A DNA stretch of 64,000 bases, taken from Pseudomonadota bacterium. Its GTDB lineage: Bacteria > Pseudomonadota > Gammaproteobacteria > Burkholderiales > Burkholderiaceae_C. Under the pieces are notes generated by a model, which did no database searches, had not been told where the DNA came from, and saw only the letters and a list, made by a program, of their open reading frames with translations. The stretch is from the NCBI GenBank assembly GCA_963204815.1, contig CAUJHQ010000159.1, forward strand, positions 16,397 to 80,396, written 5' to 3'. Made by a program: the position numbers and the translations under genes. Below, in pieces: positions 40,604 to 51,502 of this stretch (the stretch's first letter is position 1; the number at the start of each line of letters is the position of its first letter).

Positions 40604-43111
40604 CTACCAGTCTTCCTTCACCGACAGCACGGCGCTGCGGCCGGCCGCGCTGCGCGCGCTGAACGCGGCCGTCGCGATACCGGCGGCCAGCACCGCGGCG
40701 GCCAGCAGGGCGAGCCGGCCCCACGGCAGCACGAGCTTCATGGTCCAGTGGAAGCTCTGCGGGTTGACGACGAACACCAGCACCAGGCTGACGGCGATGC
40801 CCAGCACCAGCCCGATCAGCGTGCCGGCGGCCAGCCAGGCCGCGCCTTCGCCGGCGACGACGCCGATCACCTGGCCGCGTGTCAGCCCCAGGTGCGCGAG
40901 CAGGCCGAACTCCTTGCGCCGCGCCAGCACCTGCGCCGACAGGCTGGCGGCGATGCCGACGAGCCCGATCGCGATCGCCACCGCCTGCAGGTAGTAGGTG
41001 ACGGCGAAGCTGCGGTCGAAGATGCGCAGCGACACGACGCGCAGCTCTCCGGTGGCGGCGAACTCCAGCATCGACGGGTCGGGCAGCAGGGCGCGAAGGC
41101 GCCGCTGCACGTCGGCCATGTCGGCGCCGGGCGCGAGCCAGAGCGCGAGGTCGTTGATGCGCACGTCACCCGTCAGGCGGCGGTAGTCGGCGGCGTCGAT
41201 CGCGACGGCGCCGAACTGGCGCGCGTTGTCGCGCCAGACGCCGAGCACGCGCGTGCTCACGGTTTGCCCGCCCAACGGCAGTGCCAGCGTGTCGCCGACG
41301 CGCGCGCCGTACAGCGACACCATCGCCTCGCTGACCCACACGCCGACCTCGCCCGGCGCGCGCGGCCGCGGCGTCTCCAGCATCGGCAGCTCGGCCGCGG
41401 GGTCGGCCAGTTCGCGCGCGATCAGCGCCACCGCCGGCCGCCCCGGCGCGAGCTGCAGCGCGCGCGTGCGCGCGGCGGTGACACGCGCCACGCCGGGCAG
41501 CTGCGCCACCTGCAAGGCGAATCCGGGTTCGAACCAGGCCTGCTCGGCGGCGCTCGAGTTGCCGGCGCTGCGCGCGTACAGGTCGGCCGGCAGGATGGCG
41601 TCGAGCCAGTCGGCAACGCCCTGGCGGAAGCTCGTCACCATCACCGTCAGAGCGACCGACAGTGCCAAGCTCGCCACCACGCCGGCCACCGCCGCGGTGG
41701 CGGTGCGGCGCTGGAAGCGCGCACGCTGCAGCGCCAGCAGCATCAGCGCCGAGCGCGGCACCGGCCAGGCCGCGAGCAGCGTCTGCACCGCCGCCGGCAC
41801 GAGCGCGACGCCGCCGAACAGCAGCGCCGCCACCGCCAGGTAGGCCGCCAGCGGCAGCCCGGCGACCGGCGGCGCGAAGGCGAGCGCGGTGCCCAGTGCC
41901 AGCAGCGCGAGGCCGGGCCAGGCCGGCGCGCCGCGCGCGTCGACGCTGCCCAGGCCTTTCAGCGCCTGCGCCGGCGCCAGCTGCTCGGCCTGGCGCGCCG
42001 GCCACCAGCCGCCGACCAGCGCCGACAGCACGCCGAGCGCGCCGAACACGGCCGTGCCCGCCGCGCCTACCTGCACCTGCGGCGCGATGCCGGGGAAGTA
42101 GCCGCCGCCGAGGTCGCCCGCCAGCAGGCGCAGCGCCGCCACCGCCATGCCGAAGCCGAGCACCAGGCCGAGCATGCTGCCGGCGGCGCCGAGCAGCGCG
42201 CACTCGGCCAGCACCAGGCCGCGCCGCTCGCCGGCGGTGAGGCCCAGCACGCCCAGCAGCGCGAACGTGGGCGTGCGCTGCGCGACCGACAGCGAGACGA
42301 CCGAGAAGACGAGGAAGGCGCCGACGAACAGCGCCACCAGCGCCAGCACCGTGAGGTTCACGCGGTAGGCGCGTGACAGGTTGGACACACGCTGCTCGGC
42401 TTCGTCGGCCGGCATCGCGACGACGCCGGCGGGCAGCGCCAGCCGCGCCAGCAGCGCGGCGGTGTCGGTGCCGGGCTCGAGGCGCAGGTCGATGCGCGAC
42501 AGCCGCCCTTCGAAGCCGAAGCGCGCCTGCGCGCCGGCGATGTCCATCACTGCCAGCGGCGTGCCGGCGGTGGGCACGCTGCCGGCCACGCGCAGCGTCG
42601 TCCAGGCGGGGCCGGCCTGCACGTCGAGGCGGCCGAGGTCGGCGACGCCGGTGCGCTCGCGTGCGGCCGCGTTGACGAAGACGACCCCCGGGTCCAGCAC
42701 CGCCAGCCGGTCGGCCCCCTCCGCCGGCCGCGGCAGCAGCGCGGCGGCCAGCGGCGCGATGCGCAGCGCGTCGATGCCCAGCACGCGCAGCGCGACGCGG
42801 CCGCCGTCGGCCGCCTTCGCGTAGGTGTCGACCTCGACGACCGGGCTCGCGGCGGTGACGGCGGCGTCGCTGGCGGCACGGTCGAAGATCGCGTCGTCGA
42901 AGCCTTCGCGCGCGCCGCGCAGCGTGAGGTCGGGTTCGCCGTTGGCGGCGCGCACGGCGGCCGAGAACTCGGACAGCGCCGAGCGGTTGATCAGGTGCAC
43001 CGAATACGCCAGCGCCACGCCCAGCGCCACCGCGACGAGCGCGATCGCGTGCCGCCACGGGTGGTGGCGCCACTCGCGGGCGGCGAGCGACAGCACCAGG
43101 GACAGGTTCAT
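40604..43111 (-). CDS. FtsX-like ABC transporter permease
   Basis: An 835-residue membrane protein with the duplicated FtsX/MacB-type permease plan. It has a first helix (about 20-42), an extracytoplasmic domain, three helices (about 250-350), a middle linker with more helices, a second extracytoplasmic domain and three final helices (about 690-820). FSVVSLSVAQRTPTFALLGVLGLT and LSAQVLARRKEFGLLAHLGLTRGQVIGV are the paired coupling-helix regions. Such proteins pull lipoproteins, lipids or toxins from the outer face of the inner membrane. The start overlaps the ATPase stop by 4 bp (ATGA), so the two genes encode one complex. The cargo is unknown. Confidence 0.9.
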   Translation of the reverse strand: MNLSLVLSLAAREWRHHPWRHAIALVAVALGVALAYSVHLINRSALSEFSAAVRAANGEPDLTLRGAREGFDDAIFDRAASDAAVTAASPVVEVDTYAKAADGGRVALRVLGIDALRIAPLAAALLPRPAEGADRLAVLDPGVVFVNAAARERTGVADLGRLDVQAGPAWTTLRVAGSVPTAGTPLAVMDIAGAQARFGFEGRLSRIDLRLEPGTDTAALLARLALPAGVVAMPADEAEQRVSNLSRAYRVNLTVLALVALFVGAFLVFSVVSLSVAQRTPTFALLGVLGLTAGERRGLVLAECALLGAAGSMLGLVLGFGMAVAALRLLAGDLGGGYFPGIAPQVQVGAAGTAVFGALGVLSALVGGWWPARQAEQLAPAQALKGLGSVDARGAPAWPGLALLALGTALAFAPPVAGLPLAAYLAVAALLFGGVALVPAAVQTLLAAWPVPRSALMLLALQRARFQRRTATAAVAGVVASLALSVALTVMVTSFRQGVADWLDAILPADLYARSAGNSSAAEQAWFEPGFALQVAQLPGVARVTAARTRALQLAPGRPAVALIARELADPAAELPMLETPRPRAPGEVGVWVSEAMVSLYGARVGDTLALPLGGQTVSTRVLGVWRDNARQFGAVAIDAADYRRLTGDVRINDLALWLAPGADMADVQRRLRALLPDPSMLEFAATGELRVVSLRIFDRSFAVTYYLQAVAIAIGLVGIAASLSAQVLARRKEFGLLAHLGLTRGQVIGVVAGEGAAWLAAGTLIGLVLGIAVSLVLVFVVNPQSFHWTMKLVLPWGRLALLAAAVLAAGIATAAFSARSAAGRSAVLSVKEDW

Positions 43112-43755
43112 GCCGCGCGCACGCCGTCCGGCGACAGGATCAGCACGCGGTCGGCGCGCGCCGCGGCGGCCTGCGAGTGGGTGACGAGCAGGCAGGCGGC
43201 GCCGGCCTCGTGCACCTGGGCGTGCAGCACGCCGAGCACGCGCTCGGCGGTCTGCGGGTCGAGGTTGCCGGTGGGCTCGTCGGCGAGGATCAGGCCGGGC
43301 GCATGCACGACCGCGCGCGCGATCGCCACCCGTTGCAGTTGCCCGCCCGACAGTTGCGCCGGATGGCGCGCGCCCAGCCCCGTGAGGCCCACCTGGTCCA
43401 GCAGCGCGGCCACGCGCGTGGCGTCGGGCCGGCCCTGCAGCAGCAGCGGCAGTGCCACGTTCTCGGCCACCGTCAGGTGCGGCAGCACGTGGAAGGCCTG
43501 GAAGACGAAGCCGAGCTTCTCGCGCCGCAGGCGGGCGCGGCCGGCCTCGTCGAGCGTGGCGAGGTCGCGGCCGGCGACGACGACGCGCCCGCGGTCGGCC
43601 GCTTCGAGGCCGGCGATGCAGTTCAGCAGCGTCGACTTGCCGACGCCCGACTCGCCCAGCAGCGCGACGAACTCGCCCGCCTTCAGCGTGAGCGACACGT
43701 CGTGGAACACCGGCACCTCGCCGAAGGACTTGCCGAGCGCTTCGAGTGTCAGCAT
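43108..43755 (-). CDS. ABC transporter ATP-binding protein (LolD/MacB-like)
   Basis: A 215-residue ATPase partner of the FtsX-like permease. Walker A is [10 protein letters not shown], the Q-loop lies in [18 protein letters not shown], the signature is [13 protein letters not shown], Walker [13 protein letters not shown], and the H-loop LLVTHSQ. The FxxxHxLPHLTVxENV block is typical of LolD/MacB/FtsE-type mechanotransmission ABC systems. It overlaps miaA upstream by seven bases and the permease downstream by four. The gene is therefore the third in a continuous run: Bcr/CflA transporter, miaA, ATPase, permease. Confidence 0.92.
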   Translation of the reverse strand: MLTLEALGKSFGEVPVFHDVSLTLKAGEFVALLGESGVGKSTLLNCIAGLEAADRGRVVVAGRDLATLDEAGRARLRREKLGFVFQAFHVLPHLTVAENVALPLLLQGRPDATRVAALLDQVGLTGLGARHPAQLSGGQLQRVAIARAVVHAPGLILADEPTGNLDPQTAERVLGVLHAQVHEAGAACLLVTHSQAAAARADRVLILSPDGVRAA

Positions 43756-44666
43756 GCGGCCTCCAGCGCGGCGATGGCTTGCGCGACGGCGTCGGGGGCG
43801 TCGGCCGCGACGACGGTGCGCGGGTTCATCGAACGCAGCCAGGTCAGCTGGCGCTTGGCGAGCTGGCGCGTGGCGGCGATGCCTTCGTCGCGCAGGGCGG
43901 CGAGGTCGCCCGCCTCCAGTGCTGCCCACGCCTGGCGGTAGCCCACGCAGCGCATCGACGGCAGCTCGGGCCGCAGGTCGCCGCGCGCGCGCAGCGCCTG
44001 CACCTCGGCCACGAAGCCCGCCGCCAGCATGGCGTCGAAGCGCTCGGCGATGCGCGCGTGCAGCCAGGCGCGCGAGGCGGGTTCCAGCGACACCAGCGGC
44101 AGGTCGCCGGCGGTGGCGCGCCCGGCGCGGTGCCAGGCCGACAGCGGCCGGCCGCTGACCTCGAAGACCTCGAGCGCGCGCTGGATGCGCTGGGCGTCGT
44201 TCGGCGCCAGCCGCGCCGCGGTGGCGGGGTCGACGCGCGCGAGCTCGGCGTGCAGCGCCGGCCAGCCGTCGCGCGCAGCGCGTGCGTCGATCGCGGCGCG
44301 CACCGCGGGCTGCGCCGACGGCATCTCGTCCAGGCCTTCGCGCAGCGCCTTGAAGTACAGCATCGTGCCGCCCACCAGCAGCGGCACGCGGCCGCGCGCG
44401 CGGATCGCGTCGATCAGCCGGTTCGCGTCGGCCACGAAGCGCGCGGCGGAGTAGGGCTCCGTGGGGTCGGCGATGTCGATCAGGTGGTGCGGCACCGCGG
44501 CGCGCTCGGCGGCGCTGGGCTTGGCGGTGCCGATGTCCATGCCGCGGTAGACGAGTGCGGAATCGACGCTGACGATCTCCACCGCGTGGCGCGCCGCGAA
44601 GGCGAGCGCCACCGCCGTCTTGCCGGCCGCCGTGGGGCCGGCCAGGCACAACGCGCGCGGCGTCAC
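43749..44666 (-). CDS. miaA: tRNA dimethylallyltransferase
   Basis: Adds the dimethylallyl group to N6 of A37 in tRNAs that read UNN codons. The 305 residues carry the P-loop [70 protein letters not shown] and [14 protein letters not shown], all typical of MiaA. There is no suitable ATG: the start is GTG at 44666, which overlaps the stop of the upstream MFS gene (GTGA). Its end overlaps the ABC ATPase start. In many bacteria miaA follows mutL; here mutL is about 7 kb away, so the usual pairing is broken. Confidence 0.95.
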   Translation of the reverse strand: MTPRALCLAGPTAAGKTAVALAFAARHAVEIVSVDSALVYRGMDIGTAKPSAAERAAVPHHLIDIADPTEPYSAARFVADANRLIDAIRARGRVPLLVGGTMLYFKALREGLDEMPSAQPAVRAAIDARAARDGWPALHAELARVDPATAARLAPNDAQRIQRALEVFEVSGRPLSAWHRAGRATAGDLPLVSLEPASRAWLHARIAERFDAMLAAGFVAEVQALRARGDLRPELPSMRCVGYRQAWAALEAGDLAALRDEGIAATRQLAKRQLTWLRSMNPRTVVAADAPDAVAQAIAALEAAC

Positions 44667-45889
44667 GGCCGTTCGAGCCGGCGCACCAGCGTCCACGCGA
44701 CGGCGGCGGTGGCCAGCGACCAGAAGCCCACCGTCAGCGCGAAGGGCAGCACCTCGCCGCGCAGCGCGAAGCCGAGCCAGCGCCCATCGAGGAAGGCGAC
44801 GAGCGACAGCACGAAGCCCGCGAGCGCCGACGCCGCGCCGGCGGCGTGCGGGAACGGCCCGACCGCACCCGACTGCCCGCAGGGCTGGTGGATGCCGTGG
44901 CCGAACGCGAACAGCCACTGCGGCAGCAGCACCGCGGCGACCGTGTACCAGCCCGCCATCGCGCAGGCGACGATCAGCGCGCCGGCGGCCAGCGTGAACA
45001 GCGCGCCGCGCTGCACCGCGCGCACCACGCCGACGCGGATGATCCAGCGCCGGCAGGCGAAGGTGCCGGCCAGGTACGCCACCGAGCCCGAGGCCATCGC
45101 CAGCCCGTAGGCGCCCGGGCTCACGCCGAGGATGTCGATGTAGATGAACGACGAGCCGGCGAGGAACGTGAACAGCCCGCCGTAGGTGAACGAGGTCAGC
45201 AGCGCCCACGCCAGGAAGGTCGGGTGGCGGGCGATGCGGCTCCAGCTGCGCGCCAGCGGCGCGATCGCGGTGGCGCGCGGGTTCGGCTGGCGCAGCGTTT
45301 CCGGCAGGCGCAGCGCGATGAAGCCGAGCGTCAGCGCGCCGGCCAGCGCGACCAGACTGAGCGTCGCGCGCCAGCCCCACACGCCGGCGACCCAGCCGCC
45401 GAGCGAGGGCGACGCGAACGCGATGACCGCCAGCCCCGACAGCGCGATCGACATCACGCGCGCGCCTTCCAGCGGCTCGTACAGGTCGCGCACGATGGCG
45501 CGTGCCACCACCACCGCGGCAGCCAGGCAGGCGCCCTGCACGGTGCGCCAGACGATCAGCAGCTCGATGTCCGCGGCCAGTGCCGCGCCCGCGCTGGCGG
45601 CGGTGTAGAGCGCCAGCCCGGCGATCAGCACCGGCCGCCGCCCGACGCGGTCGGCCACCGGGCCCCAGACGAGCTGCGCCACGCCGAAGGCGAGGATCAG
45701 CGCTGCCATCGTCATCTGCGCGGCGGACATCGGCGCGCCGAGCTCGCGCGTGAGCATCGGCAGCGCCGGCAGGTAGGCATCGGTGGTGATGGGCTGCAGG
45801 CCGAGCAGCAGCGCCAACGCGAAGGCGGCGAATCCGGCGCCGACCCGCACCGGGGCTGCGACCACGCCCGGTCGCGAGGGAGAATCCAT
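44663..45889 (-). CDS. Bcr/CflA-family multidrug MFS transporter
   Basis: A 408-residue drug:proton antiporter with about 12 helices. Typical features are [25 protein letters not shown] in the first helix, [17 protein letters not shown] (motif A) and [25 protein letters not shown], which is the Bcr/CflA hallmark near helices four and five. Start set at 45889 (MDSPSRPG), with about 45 bp to the divergent repeat-protein gene. It is the first gene of the run leading into miaA and the ABC exporter. Possible substrates are sulfonamides, bicyclomycin or chloramphenicol-like compounds, unproven. Confidence 0.92.
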   Translation of the reverse strand: MDSPSRPGVVAAPVRVGAGFAAFALALLLGLQPITTDAYLPALPMLTRELGAPMSAAQMTMAALILAFGVAQLVWGPVADRVGRRPVLIAGLALYTAASAGAALAADIELLIVWRTVQGACLAAAVVVARAIVRDLYEPLEGARVMSIALSGLAVIAFASPSLGGWVAGVWGWRATLSLVALAGALTLGFIALRLPETLRQPNPRATAIAPLARSWSRIARHPTFLAWALLTSFTYGGLFTFLAGSSFIYIDILGVSPGAYGLAMASGSVAYLAGTFACRRWIIRVGVVRAVQRGALFTLAAGALIVACAMAGWYTVAAVLLPQWLFAFGHGIHQPCGQSGAVGPFPHAAGAASALAGFVLSLVAFLDGRWLGFALRGEVLPFALTVGFWSLATAAVAWTLVRRLERP

Positions 45890-45935
45890 GCCGGCGAGAT
45901 TAACAGGCCCCCGAGGCCGACCAGGGAGAACCGCG

Positions 45936-46931
45936 ATGCGCACCTCGACGAACGCGACCTTGCCTTTGCTGTTGCCGTTGCTGCTGATGGCCGGCGCACC
46001 GGCCGCGCAGGCGCAGATGTTCAAGGACGGCGCGCTTGACGCGCTGTACGCCGCCGAGCGCTTCGACGATCTCGACCGCGCCGGCCGCCAGCGCCCGGCG
46101 GACGACGCGCAAGGGCTGCTGGCGCGCGCGCTCGCGGCGCTGCAGGCGAACGACGGGCCGCGCCGCCAGGCCGTGATCGACCAGGCCGAGGGCTGCGTGC
46201 AGCGCCAGCCGAAGGCCGCCGCCTGCCACTACGCGCTCGGCGCGGTGCTCGGCGTGCACGCCGCCACCGAAGGCATGCTGAAGCTGGCGTCGAGCATCGG
46301 CCGCGTGAAGGACTCGCTGCACGAGGCGCTGGCGCTGGAACCGAAGTGGTACGCCGCGCGCGGTGCCGTCGTCGAGTACTACGCGCTGGTGCCCGGCATG
46401 CTGGGCGGCAGCACGACGAAGGCGCTCGAGATTGCGCGCGCAGCGCCGCGGCCCGAGGAGACGAAGGCGCTGGAAGCGCGTGTCGCGCTGCAGGACGGCA
46501 AGCTCGAGGCGGCGCTGGACGCGCTGGTCGCGCTGCAGCCGGTGGCCGACAGCGCGCTCGCCGCCGACGTCGACGCCTGGGCGCGCCAGGCCGCCTTCGG
46601 CCTGCTGAACAAGGGCCAGCATGCGCGGGCGCGCACGCACTTCGAGCGCGTGATGAAGCAGCGCCCCGAGGCGGCCTACGCACCCTACGGCCTGGGCCGC
46701 GTGCTCGCCGAGACCGGCGCGCCGGCCGAGGCGCTGAAGCACTACGACGCCGCCACGAAGCTGAAGGGCGCCGCCGAACTGCCGATCGACTACCGCGCCG
46801 GCATCGCCCACCAGGCGCTCGGCAGCGCCGAGGCGGCGCGCGCCGCGTTCAAGCGCTTCGTCGCGGCGGGCAAGGGCTCGAAGGGCAACCTCGAAGACGC
46901 GAAGAAGCGGCTCGAGCAGCTGGGCGGCTGA
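45936..46931 (+). CDS. Periplasmic tetratricopeptide-like repeat protein
   Basis: A 331-residue exported protein with a signal peptide ending PAAQAQM and an all-helical body of tetratricopeptide-like repeats. ACHYALGAVLGVHA, AFGLLNKGQHARARTHFERVMKQRPEAAYAPYGLGRVL and GIAHQALGSAEAARAAFKRFV are the clearest helix pairs. Such proteins serve as scaffolds for envelope complexes. It is alone, divergent from the Bcr/CflA transporter and convergent with the pseudouridine synthase, seven bases apart. I recognise no specific family. Confidence 0.78.
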   Translation: MRTSTNATLPLLLPLLLMAGAPAAQAQMFKDGALDALYAAERFDDLDRAGRQRPADDAQGLLARALAALQANDGPRRQAVIDQAEGCVQRQPKAAACHYALGAVLGVHAATEGMLKLASSIGRVKDSLHEALALEPKWYAARGAVVEYYALVPGMLGGSTTKALEIARAAPRPEETKALEARVALQDGKLEAALDALVALQPVADSALAADVDAWARQAAFGLLNKGQHARARTHFERVMKQRPEAAYAPYGLGRVLAETGAPAEALKHYDAATKLKGAAELPIDYRAGIAHQALGSAEAARAAFKRFVAAGKGSKGNLEDAKKRLEQLGG

Positions 46932-46938
46932 GCGGCGG

Positions 46939-47703
46939 CTAGAAGCGCTCGTTCTCGCCCAGGTAGCGCCACTGTCCCACCGGCAGCGCGCCGAGCGACA
47001 CGCTGCCGATGCGCACGCGCTTCAGCCCCACCACCTTCAGGCCGACCAGTTCGCACATGCGGCGGATCTGCCGCTTGCGGCCTTCGCGCAGCACGAATCG
47101 CAGCTGGTCCTCGTTCTGCCAGCTCACGCGCGCCGGGCGCAGCGGCTTGCCGTCGAGTTCGAGGCCGTGGCGCAGGCGCTGCAGGTCGCTGTCGGGCAGG
47201 CGGTCGGGGCGCAGGTGCTGCACGCGCACGAGGTACTCCTTCTCGACGCGCGTCTCGTCGCCGATCAGCATCTTGGCGATGCGGCCGTCCTGCGTCATCA
47301 CGAGCAGGCCGGTGGAGTCGATGTCCAGCCGGCCGGCGGGCGCCAGGCCGCGCAGGTGGCCGGTGTGGAAGTCCAGCCGCGTCGGGTCCTGTGGCCAGCG
47401 ATTCTTCGGCAGAACCAGCACCGAGGCCGGCTCGTGGCCGTCCTCGGCCTGGCCGCTGACGTAGCCCAGCGGCTTGTTCAGCAGCACCGTCACGCGGCGC
47501 GCCTGCTGGGCGCGGGCGCGCGGGTCGATCTCGATGCGCACGTCGGGCAGGGCGCGCTGGCCCAGCACGGCGGGCGCGCCGTTCACGCGCACCCAGCCGG
47601 CCTCGATCCATTCGTCGGCCTCGCGGCGCGACGCGAGGCCGCGTTCGGTGATCAGCTTGGAAATGCGGACGCCTTCCGCGCCCGCCGGAGTGTCGTCGGC
47701 CAT
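46939..47703 (-). CDS. RsuA/RluB/RluF-family rRNA pseudouridine synthase
   Basis: A 254-residue RNA-modifying enzyme that converts a specific uridine in rRNA to pseudouridine. It has an N-terminal S4 RNA-binding domain (about 12-60: [30 protein letters not shown]) and the catalytic domain with [26 protein letters not shown] holding the catalytic Asp, KEYLVRV and [17 protein letters not shown]. The short C-terminus without a long basic tail and the [10 protein letters not shown] end are nearest to RluF-type enzymes (23S position 2604), but the site cannot be fixed by eye. It is divergent from the CBS gene. Confidence 0.9.
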   Translation of the reverse strand: MADDTPAGAEGVRISKLITERGLASRREADEWIEAGWVRVNGAPAVLGQRALPDVRIEIDPRARAQQARRVTVLLNKPLGYVSGQAEDGHEPASVLVLPKNRWPQDPTRLDFHTGHLRGLAPAGRLDIDSTGLLVMTQDGRIAKMLIGDETRVEKEYLVRVQHLRPDRLPDSDLQRLRHGLELDGKPLRPARVSWQNEDQLRFVLREGRKRQIRRMCELVGLKVVGLKRVRIGSVSLGALPVGQWRYLGENERF

Positions 47704-47799
47704 GGCCCCGATTGGACCATGGCCGCGGCGGCCCTTTGCACGCAGCGCCGTTTTGGTTACCCTGAGGCCCGCACCCGCACGACGAGGAGGTTCTCGGCC

Positions 47800-48228
47800 A
47801 TGAAACCCGTCTCCGAACTGCTCCGCAACCGAGAAGGCACGCTCTGGCACGTGCGGCCGGACGAAAGCGTCTACAACGCGCTGCTGCTGCTGTCGCAGCA
47901 CGAGGTGGGCGCGCTGATGGTGATGGACGGCGGCCGCCTCGTCGGCGTGCTCTCCGAGCGCGACTACACACGCAAGATCGCGCTGCAGGGGCGCAACTCG
48001 AAGGAAACCAAGGTGGCCGAGATCATGACCCCGCAGGTGGTCACGGTGTCGCCGCACACCGGCACGCGCGCCTGCATGGCGCTGATGCGCGACCGCCGCA
48101 TCCGCCACCTGCCGGTGGTGGAGGGCGCCACCGTGCTGGGCATGATCTCGATCCGCGACCTGATGGACGACATCATCGCCGACCACGAGGCGACGATCGC
48201 CCAGCTCGAGAGCTACATCCACTCCTGA
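47800..48228 (+). CDS. Two-CBS-domain protein
   Basis: A 142-residue stand-alone pair of CBS domains (about 8-62 and 74-130). The motifs [34 protein letters not shown] and [34 protein letters not shown] are repeated as expected. Such proteins bind adenine nucleotides or related ligands and act as energy or redox sensors for partner enzymes. GAGGAGG at 47784-47790, nine bases before the ATG, is one of the strongest ribosome sites in the window and suggests high expression. The partner is unknown. Confidence 0.92.
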   Translation: MKPVSELLRNREGTLWHVRPDESVYNALLLLSQHEVGALMVMDGGRLVGVLSERDYTRKIALQGRNSKETKVAEIMTPQVVTVSPHTGTRACMALMRDRRIRHLPVVEGATVLGMISIRDLMDDIIADHEATIAQLESYIHS

Positions 48229-48309
48229 TCCGGGCGCTTCGTCGGCGCCGGCATGCCGTTCGTCGCATGCCGGCGGCCGGGCGGGCCGGGCCGCGGCCAT
48301 ACTGGCCGC

Positions 48310-50268
48310 ATGAAGAAGCTGTCCGACCTCACCCTCGCGCTGGCGCTCGTCGGCGCCTCGCTGCTGGTGGCGCTGGTGCTGCCGGCGCCGGCCCACGCCC
48401 AGGCCGCGGTGCCGCCCGAACTGCCGCTGCGCGACTTCTTCCGCAACCCCGAGCGCGCGTTCTTCCGCCTCAGCGAAGACGGCCGCTGGCTGTCTTTCAT
48501 GCAGCCGGCCGCCGGCGAGCCGGGCGCAACGCCGCGGCGCAACGTCTTCGTGCAGCGCCTGGAGGCCGGCAAGCCGGTGGGCGAGCCGCGCCAGGTGACG
48601 CGCGAGACGGCGCGCGACATCGCGCAGTACCGCTGGAAGGGCGGCGCGACGCTGCTCTACGAGAAGGACTTCGGCGGCGACGAGAACTTCCACCTCGTGG
48701 CGGTCGATGCGCTCACCGGCCGGGTGCGCGACCTGACGCCGGGCGACAACCTGCGCGCCAGCCTCGTCGACCTGCTGCCCGCGCAGCCGGGCCACGTGCT
48801 GGTGTCGCACAACCGGCGCGACCCGAAGGTGTTCGACGTCGTGCGCCTGAACGTGCGCAGCGGCGCCGAGCAGGTGGTGGCCACCAACCCGGGCAACGTG
48901 GTCGGCTGGACCACCGACCACGCCGGCCACGTGCGGCTGGGCTTCGCGAGCGACGGCGTCGACAGCGCGGTGCTGGTGCGCGACGGCGCCGACGGCGAGT
49001 TCCGAAGCATCATCCGCACCGACTTCCGCACCAGCGTCACGCCGCAGTTCTTCCACGCCGACAACCGCCGCTTCTACGCGCTGAGCAACCGCGGGCGCGA
49101 CAAGTCGGCGCTGGTGCTGATCGACCCCGCGCGGCCCGACGACGAAGAGCTCATCTACTCGCACCCGCAGGTCGACCTCTACGAGGCGCGCGGCTCGCAG
49201 CAGCGCAAGGTGCTGCTCGAAGTGACGTTCCAGACCGAGCGCACCGAGCGCCACGCCTTCGACTTGCGTACCGCGCGCCTGTACCAGCGACTGGCGCGTG
49301 CGTTGCCGGGCATGGAGATCGCGATCCAGTCGTCGACGCGCGACGAAACGCGCCACATCGTTGCCGCGCTGAACGACCGCACGCAGGGCACGCGCTACCT
49401 CTACGACGAGCGCAAGGGCACGCTGACCAAGCTGGGCGAGGTGGCACCCTGGCTGCCCGAGGCGCAGATGGCGCCGATGAAGCCGGTGCGCTACACCGCG
49501 CGCGACGGCCTCGAGATCCCGGCCTACCTGACGCTGCCGCTGGGCCGGCCGGCGAAGAACCTGCCGTGCATCGTCAACCCGCACGGCGGCCCCTGGGTGC
49601 GCGACAGCTGGGGCTTCAACCCGGAGGTGCAGTTCCTCGCCAACCGCGGCTTCTGCGTGCTGCAGATGAACTACCGCGGCTCCACCGGCTACGGCCGCAA
49701 GTTCTGGGAAGCCAGCTTCGGCCAGTGGGGCCTGGCGATGCAGGACGACATCACCGACGGCGCCAAGTGGCTGGTGGCGCAGGGCATCGCCGACCCGAAG
49801 CGGCTGGGCATCTACGGCGCCAGCTACGGCGGCTACGCCACGCTGGCCGGCGTGACCTTCACGCCCGACCTGTACGCGGCAGCGGTCGACTACGTGGGCG
49901 TCGCCAACCTGTTCACCTTCATGAAGACGATCCCGCCGTACTGGGAGCCGTTCCGCCAGCAGATGTACGCGATGGTCGGCAACCCGGACGACGAGAAAGA
50001 CAAGGAGCGCCTGACGGCCACCTCGCCGGTGTTCCACGTCGACCGCATCCGCACGCCGCTGCTGGTGGCGCAGGGCGCGCGCGACCCGCGCGTCAACAAG
50101 GCCGAGAGCGACCAGATCGTCGAGGCGCTGCGCCGGCGCGGTGTCGAGGTCGAGTACCTCGTGAAGGACAACGAAGGGCACGGGTTCTCGAACGAGGAGA
50201 ACCAGTTCGAGTTCTACGGCGCGATGGAGCGCTTCTTCAAGCAGCACCTGCAGGCCGGCCGGCCGTGA
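48310..50268 (+). CDS. Secreted S9-family (prolyl oligopeptidase-like) peptidase
   Basis: A 652-residue serine peptidase with a signal peptide ending PAHAQA, an N-terminal beta-propeller (about 40-395) and a C-terminal alpha/beta hydrolase domain. The catalytic Ser is in [12 protein letters not shown], the Asp in [15 protein letters not shown] and the His in [25 protein letters not shown] marks the oxyanion region. Members clip dipeptides or acylamino acids from short peptides in the periplasm. It starts 81 bp after the CBS gene and converges with the glycerophosphodiesterase gene 13 bp beyond its end. Confidence 0.92.
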   Translation: MKKLSDLTLALALVGASLLVALVLPAPAHAQAAVPPELPLRDFFRNPERAFFRLSEDGRWLSFMQPAAGEPGATPRRNVFVQRLEAGKPVGEPRQVTRETARDIAQYRWKGGATLLYEKDFGGDENFHLVAVDALTGRVRDLTPGDNLRASLVDLLPAQPGHVLVSHNRRDPKVFDVVRLNVRSGAEQVVATNPGNVVGWTTDHAGHVRLGFASDGVDSAVLVRDGADGEFRSIIRTDFRTSVTPQFFHADNRRFYALSNRGRDKSALVLIDPARPDDEELIYSHPQVDLYEARGSQQRKVLLEVTFQTERTERHAFDLRTARLYQRLARALPGMEIAIQSSTRDETRHIVAALNDRTQGTRYLYDERKGTLTKLGEVAPWLPEAQMAPMKPVRYTARDGLEIPAYLTLPLGRPAKNLPCIVNPHGGPWVRDSWGFNPEVQFLANRGFCVLQMNYRGSTGYGRKFWEASFGQWGLAMQDDITDGAKWLVAQGIADPKRLGIYGASYGGYATLAGVTFTPDLYAAAVDYVGVANLFTFMKTIPPYWEPFRQQMYAMVGNPDDEKDKERLTATSPVFHVDRIRTPLLVAQGARDPRVNKAESDQIVEALRRRGVEVEYLVKDNEGHGFSNEENQFEFYGAMERFFKQHLQAGRP

Positions 50269-50281
50269 GGCGCGGGCGGGC

Positions 50282-51502
50282 TCACTTCAGGCCGGCGCAG
50301 TTGGCGTAGAAGGTGGTCGTCGCCGGCCAGTCGCTGAAGACACCGATCGCGCCGACCTCGCGCGCCAGCACGTCCAGCACGCGCAGCACGTCGCCTTCGC
50401 GCTTGAGCGCCGGGCCGACGCCCTGGTAGAAGTAGCCGCCGCCGCCGGCCACGAGGCCGGAGCGTTCGAGCGACCAGGTGATGATGTCCAGCCCGGCGGC
50501 ACGCGCTTCCTTCGCCGGCGCCGACGCAGTGAGCCGGCCTTCGCCGTCCAGCGCCAGCAGCGCGAACAGCGGCGGCGCCCAGATGCGCACGCCCTGCGCC
50601 TTCCAGGCCGCGAACTGCGCCGCGCGCGGCAGGTCGGAAGGGCGTGCCGCGTTGTCCAGCAGCACGGCCTGGCGCGCGAAGGCGGGCTCGTGGCGCACCC
50701 AGGTGAGCACGTCGGCGAGCCCGAAGGACTGCGGCCACACGCGCTCCGGAGCGACGCCGGCGGCCTTGTACTCGGCGATCATCTTCAGCGCGTAGGCCTC
50801 CTGCGTGAGGCCGTCGAAGGGCATCGCGACGGCGGGTGCCTTCAGTTCGGGCGTCATCATCACGCCCAGGCGCTTGAAGAGCTCGATGCTCTCGGCATGC
50901 GTCAGCAGCGTGCCGCTCTGCGGGCCGCTGTAGAGATCGGTGCGCCAGGGCGCGGTGCCGGCCAGGTACTCGGCCACCGTGCGCGCGCGCGGGTTGGCGG
51001 CGTCCATCTTGCCGCGCAGCGTGCGGAACTCGGCGAGCGTGATCTCGCTCGTGCGGCACTCGGCGCTGGCCGGCGTGACGAGCTTGCCGTCGGCGTCGAA
51101 GGTGGCGGGCCTGAAGGGCTTGACGCAGGTGGCCGCCAGCGGCGTGGCGAGGATGTTGGTCGTCGTGTGCAGGTCGTTCTGCGCGTGGCGGCAGACCAGC
51201 TGCTGGTCCTTCGTGAACGTGACGTCGCACTCGACGACGCCCGCGCCCAGACGCGCCGCGGCCTCGTACGATTCCTTCGTGTGCTCGGGGAACTGCAGCG
51301 GCGCGCCGCGGTGGCCGATCGACCACGCGCGGCGCGTGAACGCCGGCCGCTGCGCGCAGGCCTGCAGCTCGGTCTTCAGCGGCCCCGGGCTCATGTCCTC
51401 GACGAGGAAGAACGGGCGCGGGCCGAGCTGCGCCGGCGGGGCGTCGGCGGCGCTGGCGTTGAACGCGCACAGCAGCGCGGCGGCGATGAGGGGCAAGCGC
51501 AT
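50282..51502 (-). CDS. Periplasmic glycerophosphodiester phosphodiesterase
   Basis: A 406-residue enzyme that splits glycerophosphodiesters into glycerol-3-phosphate and an alcohol. A signal peptide ends NASAAD. The family pattern [22 protein letters not shown] supplies the first His, Arg and Glu. [20 protein letters not shown] supplies the metal Glu-Asp pair and second His. The C-terminus ends with [16 protein letters not shown]. The length and insert after the ECDV motif fit the GlpQ-like periplasmic type. Its ATG overlaps the mutL stop by one base, so it is co-transcribed behind mutL, an odd pairing of repair and lipid-turnover genes. Confidence 0.92.
   Translation of the reverse strand: MRLPLIAAALLCAFNASAADAPPAQLGPRPFFLVEDMSPGPLKTELQACAQRPAFTRRAWSIGHRGAPLQFPEHTKESYEAAARLGAGVVECDVTFTKDQQLVCRHAQNDLHTTTNILATPLAATCVKPFRPATFDADGKLVTPASAECRTSEITLAEFRTLRGKMDAANPRARTVAEYLAGTAPWRTDLYSGPQSGTLLTHAESIELFKRLGVMMTPELKAPAVAMPFDGLTQEAYALKMIAEYKAAGVAPERVWPQSFGLADVLTWVRHEPAFARQAVLLDNAARPSDLPRAAQFAAWKAQGVRIWAPPLFALLALDGEGRLTASAPAKEARAAGLDIITWSLERSGLVAGGGGYFYQGVGPALKREGDVLRVLDVLAREVGAIGVFSDWPATTTFYANCAGLK

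Noticed and set aside
46939..50247. Long minus-strand frame extending the pseudouridine synthase upstream across the CBS and peptidase genes
   Set aside because: Only the last 254 residues are protein-like; the extension is a shadow of the S9 peptidase gene. The true start is the ATG at 47703.
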